Positions 7,055-16,492 are shown, counted from the first letter of the stretch. The stretch: 64,000 bases of DNA from Parashewanella curva (GCF_003675895.1 NZ_ML014773.1:1-64000), one strand, 5' to 3'. Numbers and translations: made by a program. The notes: a model not told the origin generated them from the sequence alone.

Positions 7055-10027
7055 TTATGGCTCTCTTTGTTTTAATTTTTCATAAACAAACTTAAGAAGT
7101 TCATCATTCATTTCTCTACCGATAATATCCGTTGCTCTTAATCCCATTGCATAAAAATACTGTCTTAGCTCTTGATATTGTGCCGCATATTTTGCTGATT
7201 GAGTCGAGTCTGAAAAGTCTTGACAAGCGAAATAATATGTCAACAAAAAGAAAGTCTCCATAATACGACAGCGTCTTTGATGTTTAGCTTTGGGTGATTT
7301 TTCATCCTCATGACGAGAGTGATATAGCTTTTTTAATTGATTTAACCCAGTAATTCCAGCCCTTGTGATAGATATCGAGGCACCGACAACGATTCCAGCT
7401 TCCGCAGTAACACCGCCTATTTTTAGTCCTTCCCCTAAAATTTCACCTAGGTTAAACGCGATTTCATAGGCATTTCGTAAAATGCGTTTACCACAAATGG
7501 ACTTTAATTCTCTGACGAGCTCATAGCGTTTTGCTTCTAAAATATCAGAGAGCGAAACTTGATAAAGTCTATCAGCGCTATGTGTTATTTTTTCAGCATC
7601 TTGAGTAATGTACTCTAACTCTTTAATATTAGTCTTTCCTGAAGTATAAAACATCACGTTTAATTTCCGATCGACACTTAAAATTTGCTTAAGCCGATGC
7701 TTAGACTCTGAAAGTTCACTGTAAGAGAATGCGCTATCGGCTAAAAAAATGGCCCGCTCTGTAATGGTAATAATGTTTAAAAGAATACCTAATCCAGGTA
7801 TTGCTTGAGCCACACCTAACGTTGACTCCTCAAGAAGATTCAATATCCCTTTTGTGGCTTTTAGTAAAGTCCGTATGATCCTAAGCAATTGTTTTGCGAA
7901 CCCAGCTCCTTTTTTTAGAATACCAACAGCGCCTTTATTTTCTAACGGACCAAAGACTGGATCTCCTTCCGTGAACTCTTCAACTAAATGACAGATGTCA
8001 ACCACCATATGTATCACCTCATTGATACAAGTTTGGATCTCATTGACTATTCCACAGCCGCTCGCAATACCTTCGGCAACCTCTTTTATAGTTCCATGGG
8101 ATACAAAAGCAGCAAACCCTGCCCCCAACTCTCCTGCTCCGAGAATAGCACCAGCAGCAGCTGACAAGCTATTTGTCGCCGCATCTATACTCTCAAACTT
8201 CCACCCTTTTATTACGTCGCGTCCTTCCATCAGTAGTTGAACTAATTGACCGACTTGCTGCAATACTCCAGAGGCTTGCTCAAGATCTCCTTCCATGTGG
8301 AAGCTTTCTAGATCTGAGTTCATTTTATCTAGTGCAGATTGATAACCACCTAACGAACTCGTATCGGCTAACTGCTTATTTTTTTCTCTAAATTTTTCTA
8401 CATGAGCATGAACTTCATTTTTAACGTGTTGCCATTGTTTTTGCGTCTCTTCTTTTTCTTGCTGGTGTATTTCACGTAATTTTTTTTCGGCGAGGAATAA
8501 GGTGGGATCCCAGCCTATTTTTTCTCTGGCACTTACCGTTTTGACTTGCTCAATCGCTTTATGCCATAACCTTAAAGCATGGTTGAGTTCTCCGACACTA
8601 CTATAAGTATCACTAGGCCGTGGTGGTAATACTTCTTCAGTTGATGCCACAACAACAGGCACAGAATCACCTGAGACTGTCAATTTAAGGTGAGGATCCG
8701 GCAATAGAGAGTGTTTTCGAGTTTGAATGGCATCTCGGTAACTTTGATTAGTCTCTGCTACAACCTCTGCACGCTTTTTGATTTGCTGCTTTTTTTCTTG
8801 ATAGTTTCTGAAAAGTAAAAGCTTCTTTTTAACATTGTCCAGTTCCTGCCCTTCTAACTCTCTAATGGGGGAAATCGCTGCGGCAGATGACTCCGAAGAA
8901 AATACTGAGGATCGCCTACGAGCATCGGAGACGGGAACCTCTTCATTAATTAGCAAGGGTGCAAGATCTTGCCTTTCAAATCGTCCAAGCAGTTTTTGTT
9001 CTAATCTTTCTTTTAGCAACTGAGGACCTTCATCAATTGTTCGAGCTGCGACCTGCATCGTATGAGCAACCCAACCCTCTACCCTCTCTGAAAAAGGCTT
9101 ATGCGGTACTTCAAACGTAGCAGGAAAATATTCCTCCATTTCACCCTGAAGTTGCTCATCTAGTTCAGCGACATTATGTTTAAGCGCTTCAATGCCTGCT
9201 TTTTCTGTTACTTCCCAACGCTCTTCTGCAATGGTTTTAGGCAAATTAATTTCTGATTGAGACCTAACTCTAGGCTTAGAGCCCCTCCTAATTTTCATTT
9301 TTGCAAGTATTTCTACATCAAACATTGTCGTTTGCTGTGGAGAGCCCGCACCTACAAATAGATCATCTTCAAGAGGCTCAACTTCCGACAAATCAGCTAC
9401 TTCAACAACATGACCAATCTTATTATCGAGTAATTGACCCAACGTAGGTTCTGAATAAGATTCCGTTTCACGAGCAATAAAAACCAAAAGAGGCTCACCT
9501 TTTATTTCAATATGCTGCCTATCAGTTTGCTCCTTTAATTTGAGAAGCACATCTTGCCGAATGGGACTAAAATCGTCCCATGGCTTTTTCAGTGCTAGCT
9601 CAATAACGGTATCGCCATTCCCATCGAGTTTTGTCAATTCGATCAGGGGAATTAGTTCTCTAATAACGTCAAGACGCAAATCAAAGTCTACTTCAAAGTA
9701 ATCTATGTCCTTGGAAAATAATATGTGAAGTAATGTTTGACGCTGCGATGACACACATTGAAGTGCTTTATGCTCACCCTTTTGCTTTAAGTGGGCGACA
9801 AAAAGGTTTAATTTATTGTATTCAGAACACTTAGCTAAATGAATTAACAAAGGCTCCCCTTTCACTACAAAGTCCAAACGAGTTTCAGGGTTCATTTTTA
9901 GAAAATCTATGATTTGTTGTTGTTCACCATCAATCAAACAGCATCTATCTTCTTCATTAAATGATTGCTGTGCACTGAGATGCTTGTGTTGGGGGGGCGG
10001 ACTGAGTGGAACCGTAGGAGTGGACAT
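7055..10027 (-). CDS. Large ankyrin-like/coiled-coil protein with hydrophobic glycine-rich segments, effector-like
   Basis: Unrecognised protein of about 990 aa. I chose the ATG at 10027 (MSTPTVPLSPPP); an in-frame ATG at 10066 gives 13 more residues, and neither has a clear binding site. Residues about 40-200 look like degenerate ankyrin repeats and contain the twice-used motif KGEPLL(I/V). The middle (about 380-610) is highly charged and partly coiled coil. Three glycine/alanine-rich hydrophobic stretches occur near 620-665, 735-765 and 862-895. This layout (repeat domain, coiled coil, membrane-active helices) resembles secreted effectors or translocators of host-associated bacteria, but no secretion signal or catalytic motif is visible. 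It is a single gene flanked by a repeat region. Confidence 0.6.
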   Translation of the reverse strand: MSTPTVPLSPPPQHKHLSAQQSFNEEDRCCLIDGEQQQIIDFLKMNPETRLDFVVKGEPLLIHLAKCSEYNKLNLFVAHLKQKGEHKALQCVSSQRQTLLHILFSKDIDYFEVDFDLRLDVIRELIPLIELTKLDGNGDTVIELALKKPWDDFSPIRQDVLLKLKEQTDRQHIEIKGEPLLVFIARETESYSEPTLGQLLDNKIGHVVEVADLSEVEPLEDDLFVGAGSPQQTTMFDVEILAKMKIRRGSKPRVRSQSEINLPKTIAEERWEVTEKAGIEALKHNVAELDEQLQGEMEEYFPATFEVPHKPFSERVEGWVAHTMQVAARTIDEGPQLLKERLEQKLLGRFERQDLAPLLINEEVPVSDARRRSSVFSSESSAAAISPIRELEGQELDNVKKKLLLFRNYQEKKQQIKKRAEVVAETNQSYRDAIQTRKHSLLPDPHLKLTVSGDSVPVVVASTEEVLPPRPSDTYSSVGELNHALRLWHKAIEQVKTVSAREKIGWDPTLFLAEKKLREIHQQEKEETQKQWQHVKNEVHAHVEKFREKNKQLADTSSLGGYQSALDKMNSDLESFHMEGDLEQASGVLQQVGQLVQLLMEGRDVIKGWKFESIDAATNSLSAAAGAILGAGELGAGFAAFVSHGTIKEVAEGIASGCGIVNEIQTCINEVIHMVVDICHLVEEFTEGDPVFGPLENKGAVGILKKGAGFAKQLLRIIRTLLKATKGILNLLEESTLGVAQAIPGLGILLNIITITERAIFLADSAFSYSELSESKHRLKQILSVDRKLNVMFYTSGKTNIKELEYITQDAEKITHSADRLYQVSLSDILEAKRYELVRELKSICGKRILRNAYEIAFNLGEILGEGLKIGGVTAEAGIVVGASISITRAGITGLNQLKKLYHSRHEDEKSPKAKHQRRCRIMETFFLLTYYFACQDFSDSTQSAKYAAQYQELRQYFYAMGLRATDIIGREMNDELLKFVYEKLKQREP

Positions 10028-10153
10028 ATCAAGGTCGCTACAAGTAAATAACACCTTGTAGCACATAGATATTTATGCATAAATTCAATCTATATCTAGG
10101 GTCAGCTTTTCGTCAGTTATGTATGTCATTTGTTGTCACTTTACTTTCAAAAA

Positions 10154-10645
10154 TTACAGCTTGCACCTTCCCTTTGACAGTAGCTTTATGGCATTTTTGA
10201 ATTTATCTGGCTGAATATAACCTCTTCGTTTAGCAACTTTATTGCCAGTTTCGTCATAAAAAATCGTCGTAGGCGATGCTTTAAATCCACCAATTTTTCT
10301 TAAAAAGACCTTACTGGCTATGGCAGCCTGTAGACCTTTATCGTAATACTTTAGACTTCTTTTTAGTTGCCGCTTAGAACCATTGGTACCAATTAAACTG
10401 ATGTGAAATTGTTGTTGGCACTGTTGCTTAAGCTGAGTCAGTTGTTGTGCTTGCTTTTTACACCAGCTGCATTCGGGTTGAAACAGCATCACCACAGATA
10501 GTTTACCCGGTTGAGCAACGTCAACCTGCTCTTGTCCACCTCTAAGAGACGGTAAGGTCATATTCATTGCATGAGTATTGAGGGAGAAAACACAAGCACT
10601 CAAAATAAGTACTTGTGTTATTGAGTAAGCTAAGCGAGATAACAT
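10154..10645 (-). CDS. Exported thioredoxin-like (TlpA/redoxin) protein
   Basis: A 163-aa protein with a hydrophobic N-terminal signal (residues 1-26) and a thioredoxin fold carrying the active-site pair CSWCKKQ near residues 59-65, after the strand VVMLFQPE. A later ASPTTIFYD segment provides the cis-proline position typical of thioredoxins. It probably reduces or oxidises disulfides, or handles metal thiolates, in the periplasm. Its start overlaps the stop of the upstream TonB receptor gene by one base (TAATG), so the two are translationally coupled. The partner or substrate may be the Cys-containing plug of that receptor; this is inference. Confidence 0.82.
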   Translation of the reverse strand: MLSRLAYSITQVLILSACVFSLNTHAMNMTLPSLRGGQEQVDVAQPGKLSVVMLFQPECSWCKKQAQQLTQLKQQCQQQFHISLIGTNGSKRQLKRSLKYYDKGLQAAIASKVFLRKIGGFKASPTTIFYDETGNKVAKRRGYIQPDKFKNAIKLLSKGRCKL

Positions 10646-12777
10646 TAAAGTTTGACTTCAACGCCAGCATAGATTTCACGCCCATGAAGTGAGCCATAAA
10701 TATAGGCTACGTCATAGTCACCATTGGCATCGAAGAACAACGGTGAATCACCGCGTTTAATTTGAGTTTCTTCAAAAATATTCGAAACTCCGGCATAGAT
10801 TTTTGTGCTTTCAGTTAGCTGATATTGCGCTTTGATATCTGAAATGGAAAATGCTGGACCATGCAGAGTTTTCTTGGTGTTCTTATCGCCTCTTTTGTTG
10901 TAACCCTCGTAACCATACTTAGCCAAATCTTTACTACCAAACCACACTGTTGACCAAAATACTTTTAGATTCTCTTTTTCATATTGAATTTCAAAGCTTG
11001 CGCGTTCTTCAACAGGTGCGATTGAATAGGAAGAACGGAAGTTCTTGTCGTATACGAATTTCTCAATACTGGCATTTACTGTCCAATTATCATTGATGGT
11101 ATAACCTGCGGTAATATCGAAGGTGGTTACCGAAGCGCTGTCTTTTAGCTGAGTCAGTAAAGGAACTCCTGAATCCGTTTCTTCAAGACTAGCAAGGTTA
11201 TCAACTTTAGAGTGAGCAACCGAAGTAGTGATGGCTAAGTCATCGGCATCGTAAGCTAAAGAGTAACTGGCTGACAGTGATTCTTCTAAAGCATGGATAT
11301 CGATTTTATAGCCTTTATTGGCATCCAAAATACCGTGATCCGTTTCAAAAAATGACAATGGTGCGCGGTAACCACGTCCAGCTGAGAAACGAGAAGTTAA
11401 TTCATCACTATGAAAATACCGCATATCTAAACGAGGAGCGATAAAGGTTTCTTCAATCTCTACTCCCGTCTTTTTAGGATCAACAAAGTCAGCCATGACT
11501 CTATCGACACGAACAGCTGTTGCGATTTCTAATTCATCTAGTGGAGTCCATGTACTTTGGAAAAATAAACCTTTAGTTTCATAGTCAAATGAATCACTTT
11601 GATATTTCGGATTATCTTCTAACGCTTTTGTAGAAGAACGCATTTTTTCATGACGAATATCCAAACCATAAGTCAGCGATAACTCATCGTTATACTCAGT
11701 ATCAAACTTGGCTCGAGCATAAGTCATCTTATCGTTAGCTTGATAATCAATGCCTTCATAAAATGAGTCTTGCAAATGCTTTGCATAACTCACAGCAAAC
11801 TCAGCAACAGTTGCATCCGTTAATTCAGAAAGGTACTTAATGTAAGCTTCATCACGAGAGGTTTTAATCCACTCGGTTGTTTCCCATGGTTTGCCTATGT
11901 ATTTTTTACGAACGTCATCATCTTCAAACAAGTGCTCAGATTCTTTTTTATCGTAACTGGCAATCGCTGCACCAATAGATTTCACATTCTTGCCAATAAC
12001 TGGGCCACCAAAAATTTCAGATTGAACCTTAGAGAGTCGAACTTGGATATTACTGGAGTCTGAAACATCTTGGCTGATAAGTGCGGTTAGCGATTTGTTC
12101 TCAATAAACGGCGCTTCACTCACACCATTGTCATCATGGTCTTCCTGATCTTGTTTATCATACTGACCAACCAAAGTGAGAGCCGTTGTACCGTCTTCTG
12201 ATACGCCTGTTGCCATTGTTTTAATTGCGGTAAAGTCATGTGAGCCTTTAGTGATATCAACAGCAACCTGATTATCATACGCTTGCTTGGTGATAATATT
12301 TACCGTGCCACCAATAGCCTCTGGCGCAATTAAGGATGCACCAGCACCACGAGCAACCTCAATTCGATCAATACCTGTTGTAGCAATGGCATCAACACCA
12401 TAAAAACCAGAAATAAGTGTATGGGTTGGTAAACCATCAACCAAAATCGTCGTATGCTCCCCTTTCATGCCGTTAAGCATAATGCGCTTAACACCACACA
12501 TAGAGCACTCATTAGACACGTTAACACCGGGTTCGTTATTAATCGCAGCGGTCAGGTTTAACGCATTTTTATTTTCGATCATTAACGAATCAAGCACTTC
12601 GGTCTTCTGAATAACATCTTTTAAGCGACCAGCTTGCTCAAGTTTACGACGTACACCTTGCACTTGAATCACTTCAATGTCTTTATCAGCAGCTTCCTTT
12701 TCTGCGGCTTCAATTAAGGTTGGAGTTGAAAAAAATGACACTGCCAACATGGCAGAATATAGAGGTGATAACTTCAT
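10645..12777 (-). CDS. TonB-dependent outer-membrane receptor with a Cys-X2-Cys plug motif
   Basis: A 710-aa TonB-dependent transporter: signal peptide (1-24), a possible TonB box region (DIEVIQVQGV, about 33-42), a plug domain with ILVDGLPTH and RIEVARGAGASLIAPEAIGGTVNIITK, and a long beta barrel ending in EIYAGVEVKL with a terminal aromatic/hydrophobic pattern. The plug holds ECSMCGVKRIMLNG (about residues 91-104), a cysteine pair found in one receptor subgroup. The ligand is unknown; iron, copper or haem are candidates. A Fur-like site lies 45-65 bp upstream. It forms an operon with the redoxin gene. Confidence 0.88.
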   Translation of the reverse strand: MKLSPLYSAMLAVSFFSTPTLIEAAEKEAADKDIEVIQVQGVRRKLEQAGRLKDVIQKTEVLDSLMIENKNALNLTAAINNEPGVNVSNECSMCGVKRIMLNGMKGEHTTILVDGLPTHTLISGFYGVDAIATTGIDRIEVARGAGASLIAPEAIGGTVNIITKQAYDNQVAVDITKGSHDFTAIKTMATGVSEDGTTALTLVGQYDKQDQEDHDDNGVSEAPFIENKSLTALISQDVSDSSNIQVRLSKVQSEIFGGPVIGKNVKSIGAAIASYDKKESEHLFEDDDVRKKYIGKPWETTEWIKTSRDEAYIKYLSELTDATVAEFAVSYAKHLQDSFYEGIDYQANDKMTYARAKFDTEYNDELSLTYGLDIRHEKMRSSTKALEDNPKYQSDSFDYETKGLFFQSTWTPLDELEIATAVRVDRVMADFVDPKKTGVEIEETFIAPRLDMRYFHSDELTSRFSAGRGYRAPLSFFETDHGILDANKGYKIDIHALEESLSASYSLAYDADDLAITTSVAHSKVDNLASLEETDSGVPLLTQLKDSASVTTFDITAGYTINDNWTVNASIEKFVYDKNFRSSYSIAPVEERASFEIQYEKENLKVFWSTVWFGSKDLAKYGYEGYNKRGDKNTKKTLHGPAFSISDIKAQYQLTESTKIYAGVSNIFEETQIKRGDSPLFFDANGDYDVAYIYGSLHGREIYAGVEVKL

Positions 12778-12823
12778 AATGGACTCATACTTAATATTGT
12801 GGCGTCAAAAACGAGCGTTAATC

Positions 12824-12842
12824 TAATTCATTCTCATTAACG
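12824..12842 (-). promoter_or_regulatory. Fur-like operator upstream of the TonB receptor gene
   Basis: On the minus strand the sequence reads CGTTAATGAGAATGAATTA, close to the Fur core built from repeated AATGA/GAGAAT units around an inverted ATT. It sits about 47-65 bp ahead of the start codon, where Fur boxes usually overlap promoters. The match is imperfect and judged by eye. Confidence 0.5.
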
Positions 12843-12882
12843 TTGAATTGACCAATATCAAGGTAGGAAGTCATCTTGAAAC

Positions 12883-12911
12883 AAAAAAGCTATGATTTTC
12901 ACCATAGCTTT
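12883..12911 (-). terminator. Rho-independent terminator downstream of the broken small gene
   Basis: On the minus strand the stem AAAGCTATG / CATAGCTTT encloses an 8-base loop and is followed by six T. It lies 32 bp past the stop of the interrupted gene at 12943-13378, which supports that this was once a transcribed gene. Confidence 0.75.
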
Positions 12912-12942
12912 ACATGTGTCACAAAATACAACCTTGATTTTC

Positions 12943-13378
12943 TCAAGAAAAGGTAAAAAAATTGGTTAATGCTTTTTTGACTTCACGGGTTGGATTCCAT
13001 AAGAACAGTAATGTTTTCTCACTAAAATTTTTAGCATCAGGGATACCTTTTTTATCTTCTATACTCGTGATACTTGAAGATGCAACTTTCAGGGCTTTTT
13101 CAGCGTTGCATTATTCGAGGCGTGAAAGTGAAGAACTAGCGGGCTAATTTAAGCTTTCACAACAAAGAAGAATCAACGCTGAAAAGCCCACTCCGTGCGA
13201 GTTTAATTGACATGCTCCCCGTCTCGGGGCTTGTCACACAAGGTATCACCAGCGCATAGGCGAACGAATTAAATAAGATTTTTTGCTCTATTTGATTGAT
13301 TTTCTCTAGAACTGCAGTTATAGCCTCGTCATCTTTTTCCACTTGCGAAGATGGTGGTACCACATTTACAGTTGCCAT
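12943..13378 (-). pseudogene. Small gene interrupted by a ~150-bp repeat
   Basis: Two coding fragments lie on either side of the repeat at 13060-13208. The 5' fragment (13378 down to about 13209) starts MATVNVVPPSSQVEKDDE and predicts a helical, charged protein. The 3' fragment (about 13059 to the stop at 12943) reads EDKKGIPDAKNFSEKTLLFL then a short basic end, and is followed by a good terminator. Together they would give a protein of about 95 aa. I do not recognise the family. The last residues of the 5' fragment may already be repeat-derived, and the gene may have been larger. Confidence 0.5.
13060..13208 (-). repeat. Dispersed ~150-bp palindrome-ended repeat (copy 2), inserted in a gene
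   Basis: Inverted copy of 2082-2233, differing by scattered substitutions and a few small indels. It begins TATACTCGTGATACTTGAAG and ends GAGTTTAATT. An extra imperfect inverted repeat, TGACATGCTCCCC / GGGGCTTGTCA (13208-13236), abuts it and is absent from copy 1. Confidence 0.85.
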
Positions 13379-13515
13379 ATGAACACATAGAAAACAAAGT
13401 TCTCGTAATGCATTCTTTCAAAGTATGGCTTAACTCATACTGAATTAAAAAACTTTTATCTTACCCAATAGGACTATTTTAGCCCCTAGGCCATTGGAAA
13501 CCATATAAGTTCAGG

Positions 13516-14721
13516 TTAACTATATTTAGAGAAAAATGTCACTAAATCAGGTATACCCTCTTCCCTATTATTACTGATCATTGCATAGAAAACACAATAA
13601 GCAAATCCTTTAAGCCCTATGTAAGGGGCGTGCTTTTCCCAGCTTAAACTACGACTTGCATTAGAATATACATCAGTCAGATGATCGATTGCGTCTGCAC
13701 CTGGCTTTTGTTTTAATGCGTTTAATGCGCTCTGGCTTAAAAAAAGATTAATTCCTATTTGCTCCCAAATATCAGCGATTGATACCGTTTTATTCAATAA
13801 GGTACTTAACTGCACCATACTCGCAGAGCAGGGCTGAATAGGAGCGACGAATCGTTCAAGTTTTGCTTCTGTGCTCTCATTAACTCGATTAGTTACAACG
13901 GGCTGCCGATTTATGGCTCTTGTTCCATCATCTTGTGTTGGTGTGGGTTGTGGGGTGTACCTGGTGGAAACAGCTTGAGCAGTATGGGGGCGTAAGCCTT
14001 GAACGTGCTGTGCAACTAAATCTTCATTGACTTGCTTTATTGACTCCACTTTTTGCTGAAGTTCTTTAACTTGCCGTCTAAACAATTCTGCCTGTCGATT
14101 TGCTGAAACAAGACTGTTCTCCTTACTTTCCAGCATAGTCCTAAGCTCCGCATTCATAGTCAAAGCTCTATCAAGCCTTTGCTGTAACGAATCGACTTTC
14201 TCTTTAGTCGTCAATTCAAGTTGTTCTATTTTCCGGTCGCGCTGAGCAAGGGTGTATTCGTGATTACTTAGCGACGTTCTCAACTGCTCAATTTCATCTG
14301 TTAGTTGAGCTGAAGTCCCCCCCTTTGCAGCCTGATGAAAATTACGAGCAGAACTGGCCGCAGCTTGTGGTTTTTGTCGGTATATTGAAAAGTAATCAGG
14401 GTCATTTAGTTTTGTCTCTAATCTCTTTTTTAACGCCCTGTTCCCAATTATTGGAGATTCCATAACCTCGATTATTTTTTGTAATTTATCTCTATCACTA
14501 CCAGTGCTGTTATTAAAAAAATAATTAAGGATCACTGTTAATTTACCAGGATAGCTACTTTGACTTTCTAACCCTGGTATATAGCCATCGCAACCCAAGC
14601 TAGTTTGAATTAATGACCATTGGTAATAGACATCACTAAGTTCATTGACTAGTGCAACTGTATCAATATGGTGAAAGATCGGAGAAGAAGAGTGTTGTGT
14701 TGTTGCGCCAGTAGATGCCAT
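13516..14721 (-). CDS. Coiled-coil protein flanked by two possible Death-like domains
   Basis: About 401 aa, not recognised by name. The ATG at 14721 is chosen because GAGG lies 9 bases upstream; an ATG 15 bases earlier has no binding site. Residues about 15-110 follow a Death-fold-like pattern: W..I..SLG, an I..L turn, L..IL..FF, then L..IIEVM and IGNRALKKRLE. A coiled coil (about 130-235) with heptads follows, then a Pro/Thr/Arg-rich linker. A C-terminal helical block (about 290-380) repeats the pattern (IWEQIGINLFLSQSALNALK, SLSWEKH). Bacterial Death-like domains occur in conflict systems and in some marine symbionts. Domain assignment is inference from pattern only. Confidence 0.55.
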   Translation of the reverse strand: MASTGATTQHSSSPIFHHIDTVALVNELSDVYYQWSLIQTSLGCDGYIPGLESQSSYPGKLTVILNYFFNNSTGSDRDKLQKIIEVMESPIIGNRALKKRLETKLNDPDYFSIYRQKPQAAASSARNFHQAAKGGTSAQLTDEIEQLRTSLSNHEYTLAQRDRKIEQLELTTKEKVDSLQQRLDRALTMNAELRTMLESKENSLVSANRQAELFRRQVKELQQKVESIKQVNEDLVAQHVQGLRPHTAQAVSTRYTPQPTPTQDDGTRAINRQPVVTNRVNESTEAKLERFVAPIQPCSASMVQLSTLLNKTVSIADIWEQIGINLFLSQSALNALKQKPGADAIDHLTDVYSNASRSLSWEKHAPYIGLKGFAYCVFYAMISNNREEGIPDLVTFFSKYS

Positions 14722-14948
14722 TACATTTTGCCTCATATGAAATTTGCTAAAACCTTACCCTATTGGCTTTAAATAAAACCAATTAAATACACTCAGATTA
14801 AAGATATTTCATGCGAAGTTTATGTTGTTGAAAAGGATATAATTCATAACCAGAACTACATCCTTAACATCATATTTAGGGGCTGTCCCAACATCAAAAC
14901 AAATCAAGAGATCAACACCGGGCTGAGCACTTAATTATTGCATTGACA

Positions 14949-16031
14949 TTAAAACTCTTTAGAAGGATTTAACCAAAGATGAACTGTGACTTCATCTCTG
15001 TCGTGGTACAAATGCTTACATTGGACTTTAAAGTCTTCGACTCCGTATTCTCTTAACATTTCGTCCATTTTGGCTAAAATTTGACGCACTTCTTTAAAGC
15101 GACTTTTCATCGGCAATTTTAAGTTAAAAATGGCTTCTTTAAACCAACCTCTTACCGCCCAGTCCTCGATTAACTCAGCCACGCGAGACGGTTTTTCCAC
15201 CATGTCGCATACCAGCCAATACACATTCTTTCTTGGCGGTTCAAACTTAAAACCATCTTCTCGGTAATGTTTTATTTGCCCTGTTTCCATAAGCTTCTCA
15301 TTCATAGGACCATTATCGACAGCCGATACGAACATACCACGGCGAACTAATTGATACGTCCAACCACCTGGGCACGCCCCCAAATCTACCGCATTCATGC
15401 CACTTTTGGCACGTATTTCTTGCTCTTCTTTGGTTAAGAAGTGAGAAAAGGCTTCATCCAATTTTAAGGTTGAGCGACTTGGTGCATCGGATGGGAACTT
15501 AAGTCTTGGAATACCCATAAAGTGAGGTGAAGTATTGTAGCTCAGTGAATAACCACAATACGCTTGCCCCGGCGCAACAAAACACACATGAATGATCGGG
15601 CGCTTTGGATGCTCCTTATTAAGAAGTGAACCAGACTTTTTTAAGCCTTGACGTAAAGGAACGGTTAGCTTGCGACAAAAAGTAGATAGCTCTTTGGCTT
15701 CGTTGGTGTCAGGGGTTTCAACTCTTAGCTCACCGGCTTTTTCAACGTCTGCCAGTGACTCAACAATTGGGGTGACTCTGTCACTTTCAGGTAAGTCTTT
15801 GAGTAATTCGCCAGCGGCAAACATTTGTCTGGCGAACACCAAGTCATTGAGTTTAATTTGTTCCATCAACTTGTCGGCACCATCGGCTTCAAAGGTTTGG
15901 AATACCACATAAGCATCATTAGGCTTAGCTTTTACAAAGCCACCTATGTATAACTCTTCGGCACGCCATTGGATTTCAGCAGCGCAGTCTTTTTCATAGC
16001 CTGCGCGACAATACAATACTAAGTTCTGCAT
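14949..16031 (-). CDS. rlmM: 23S rRNA 2'-O-ribose methyltransferase RlmM (C2498)
   Basis: A 360-aa enzyme of the usual family length. It starts MQNLVLYCRAGYEKDCAAEI, has a THUMP-like N-terminal region and an RrmJ-type methyltransferase domain with the SAM motif VDLGACPGGWTYQLVRRG near residues 216-233. The conserved catalytic segments VCDMVEKP and FNLKLPMKSR (a K-D-K-type set) are present. It methylates C2498 of 23S rRNA using SAM in the cytoplasm. It is the first gene of the minus-strand cluster after a gap holding no obvious feature (14737-14948). Confidence 0.96.
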   Translation of the reverse strand: MQNLVLYCRAGYEKDCAAEIQWRAEELYIGGFVKAKPNDAYVVFQTFEADGADKLMEQIKLNDLVFARQMFAAGELLKDLPESDRVTPIVESLADVEKAGELRVETPDTNEAKELSTFCRKLTVPLRQGLKKSGSLLNKEHPKRPIIHVCFVAPGQAYCGYSLSYNTSPHFMGIPRLKFPSDAPSRSTLKLDEAFSHFLTKEEQEIRAKSGMNAVDLGACPGGWTYQLVRRGMFVSAVDNGPMNEKLMETGQIKHYREDGFKFEPPRKNVYWLVCDMVEKPSRVAELIEDWAVRGWFKEAIFNLKLPMKSRFKEVRQILAKMDEMLREYGVEDFKVQCKHLYHDRDEVTVHLWLNPSKEF

Positions 16032-16102
16032 GAATGTTAGAAACGGTAAATTTCAAAGATGCGGCAGTATAACCGAAAATAACTAGACGAGCAGAAAAGT
16101 TA

Positions 16103-16492
16103 TTACTCTGGATGAACCTCAGAATTACTCTGATAAACAGCCGCAGCGAGCATCAACCAGCCAATCAAAAAGCCCATTCCCCCCATTGGCGTTAGCATGG
16201 CAAAGAACTTCGTTCCTGTGAGGACATAGCTATACAAGGTGCCTGAAAAAAGCAAAATCCCAGCGATAAAAGCATAACAGGCATAATCTAACAATTTGGA
16301 TTTAACCCAATGTCCAGCTAATGCTGCAGCAAGTAACGCAAGGGTATGATAAAAATGATACTCAACCGCCAAGCCGAAAATTTGTAGCATTTCACCCGAT
16401 GCCACAGTCTTTAAGCCATGTGAGCCAAATGCTCCAAGCGCTGTGGCTAAAAAACCGCTTAAACAGGCTATCAAAAATATTCCTTTACGCAT
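16103..16492 (-). CDS. DUF423 (YgdD-like) inner-membrane protein
   Basis: About 129 aa with four hydrophobic helices and the family motif LGAFGSHGLK after the first helix. The start at 16492 (MRKGIFLIACL) is chosen because GGAG lies 7 bases upstream; the longer frame from 16516 has no site. The start overlaps the end of the upstream hydrolase gene by 8 bases, so the two are coupled. DUF423 proteins are small membrane proteins of unknown function. Only the membrane location can be predicted. Confidence 0.88.
   Translation of the reverse strand: MRKGIFLIACLSGFLATALGAFGSHGLKTVASGEMLQIFGLAVEYHFYHTLALLAAALAGHWVKSKLLDYACYAFIAGILLFSGTLYSYVLTGTKFFAMLTPMGGMGFLIGWLMLAAAVYQSNSEVHPE

Noticed and set aside
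10645-12777. NosA/OprC copper receptor linked to nos
   Set aside because: The plug motif and distance (22 kb from nos) do not support the link; the ligand is left open.
12962-13147. Plus-strand open frame across the repeat at 13060
   Set aside because: It crosses a mobile repeat boundary, and the minus strand carries the better frame with its own terminator.
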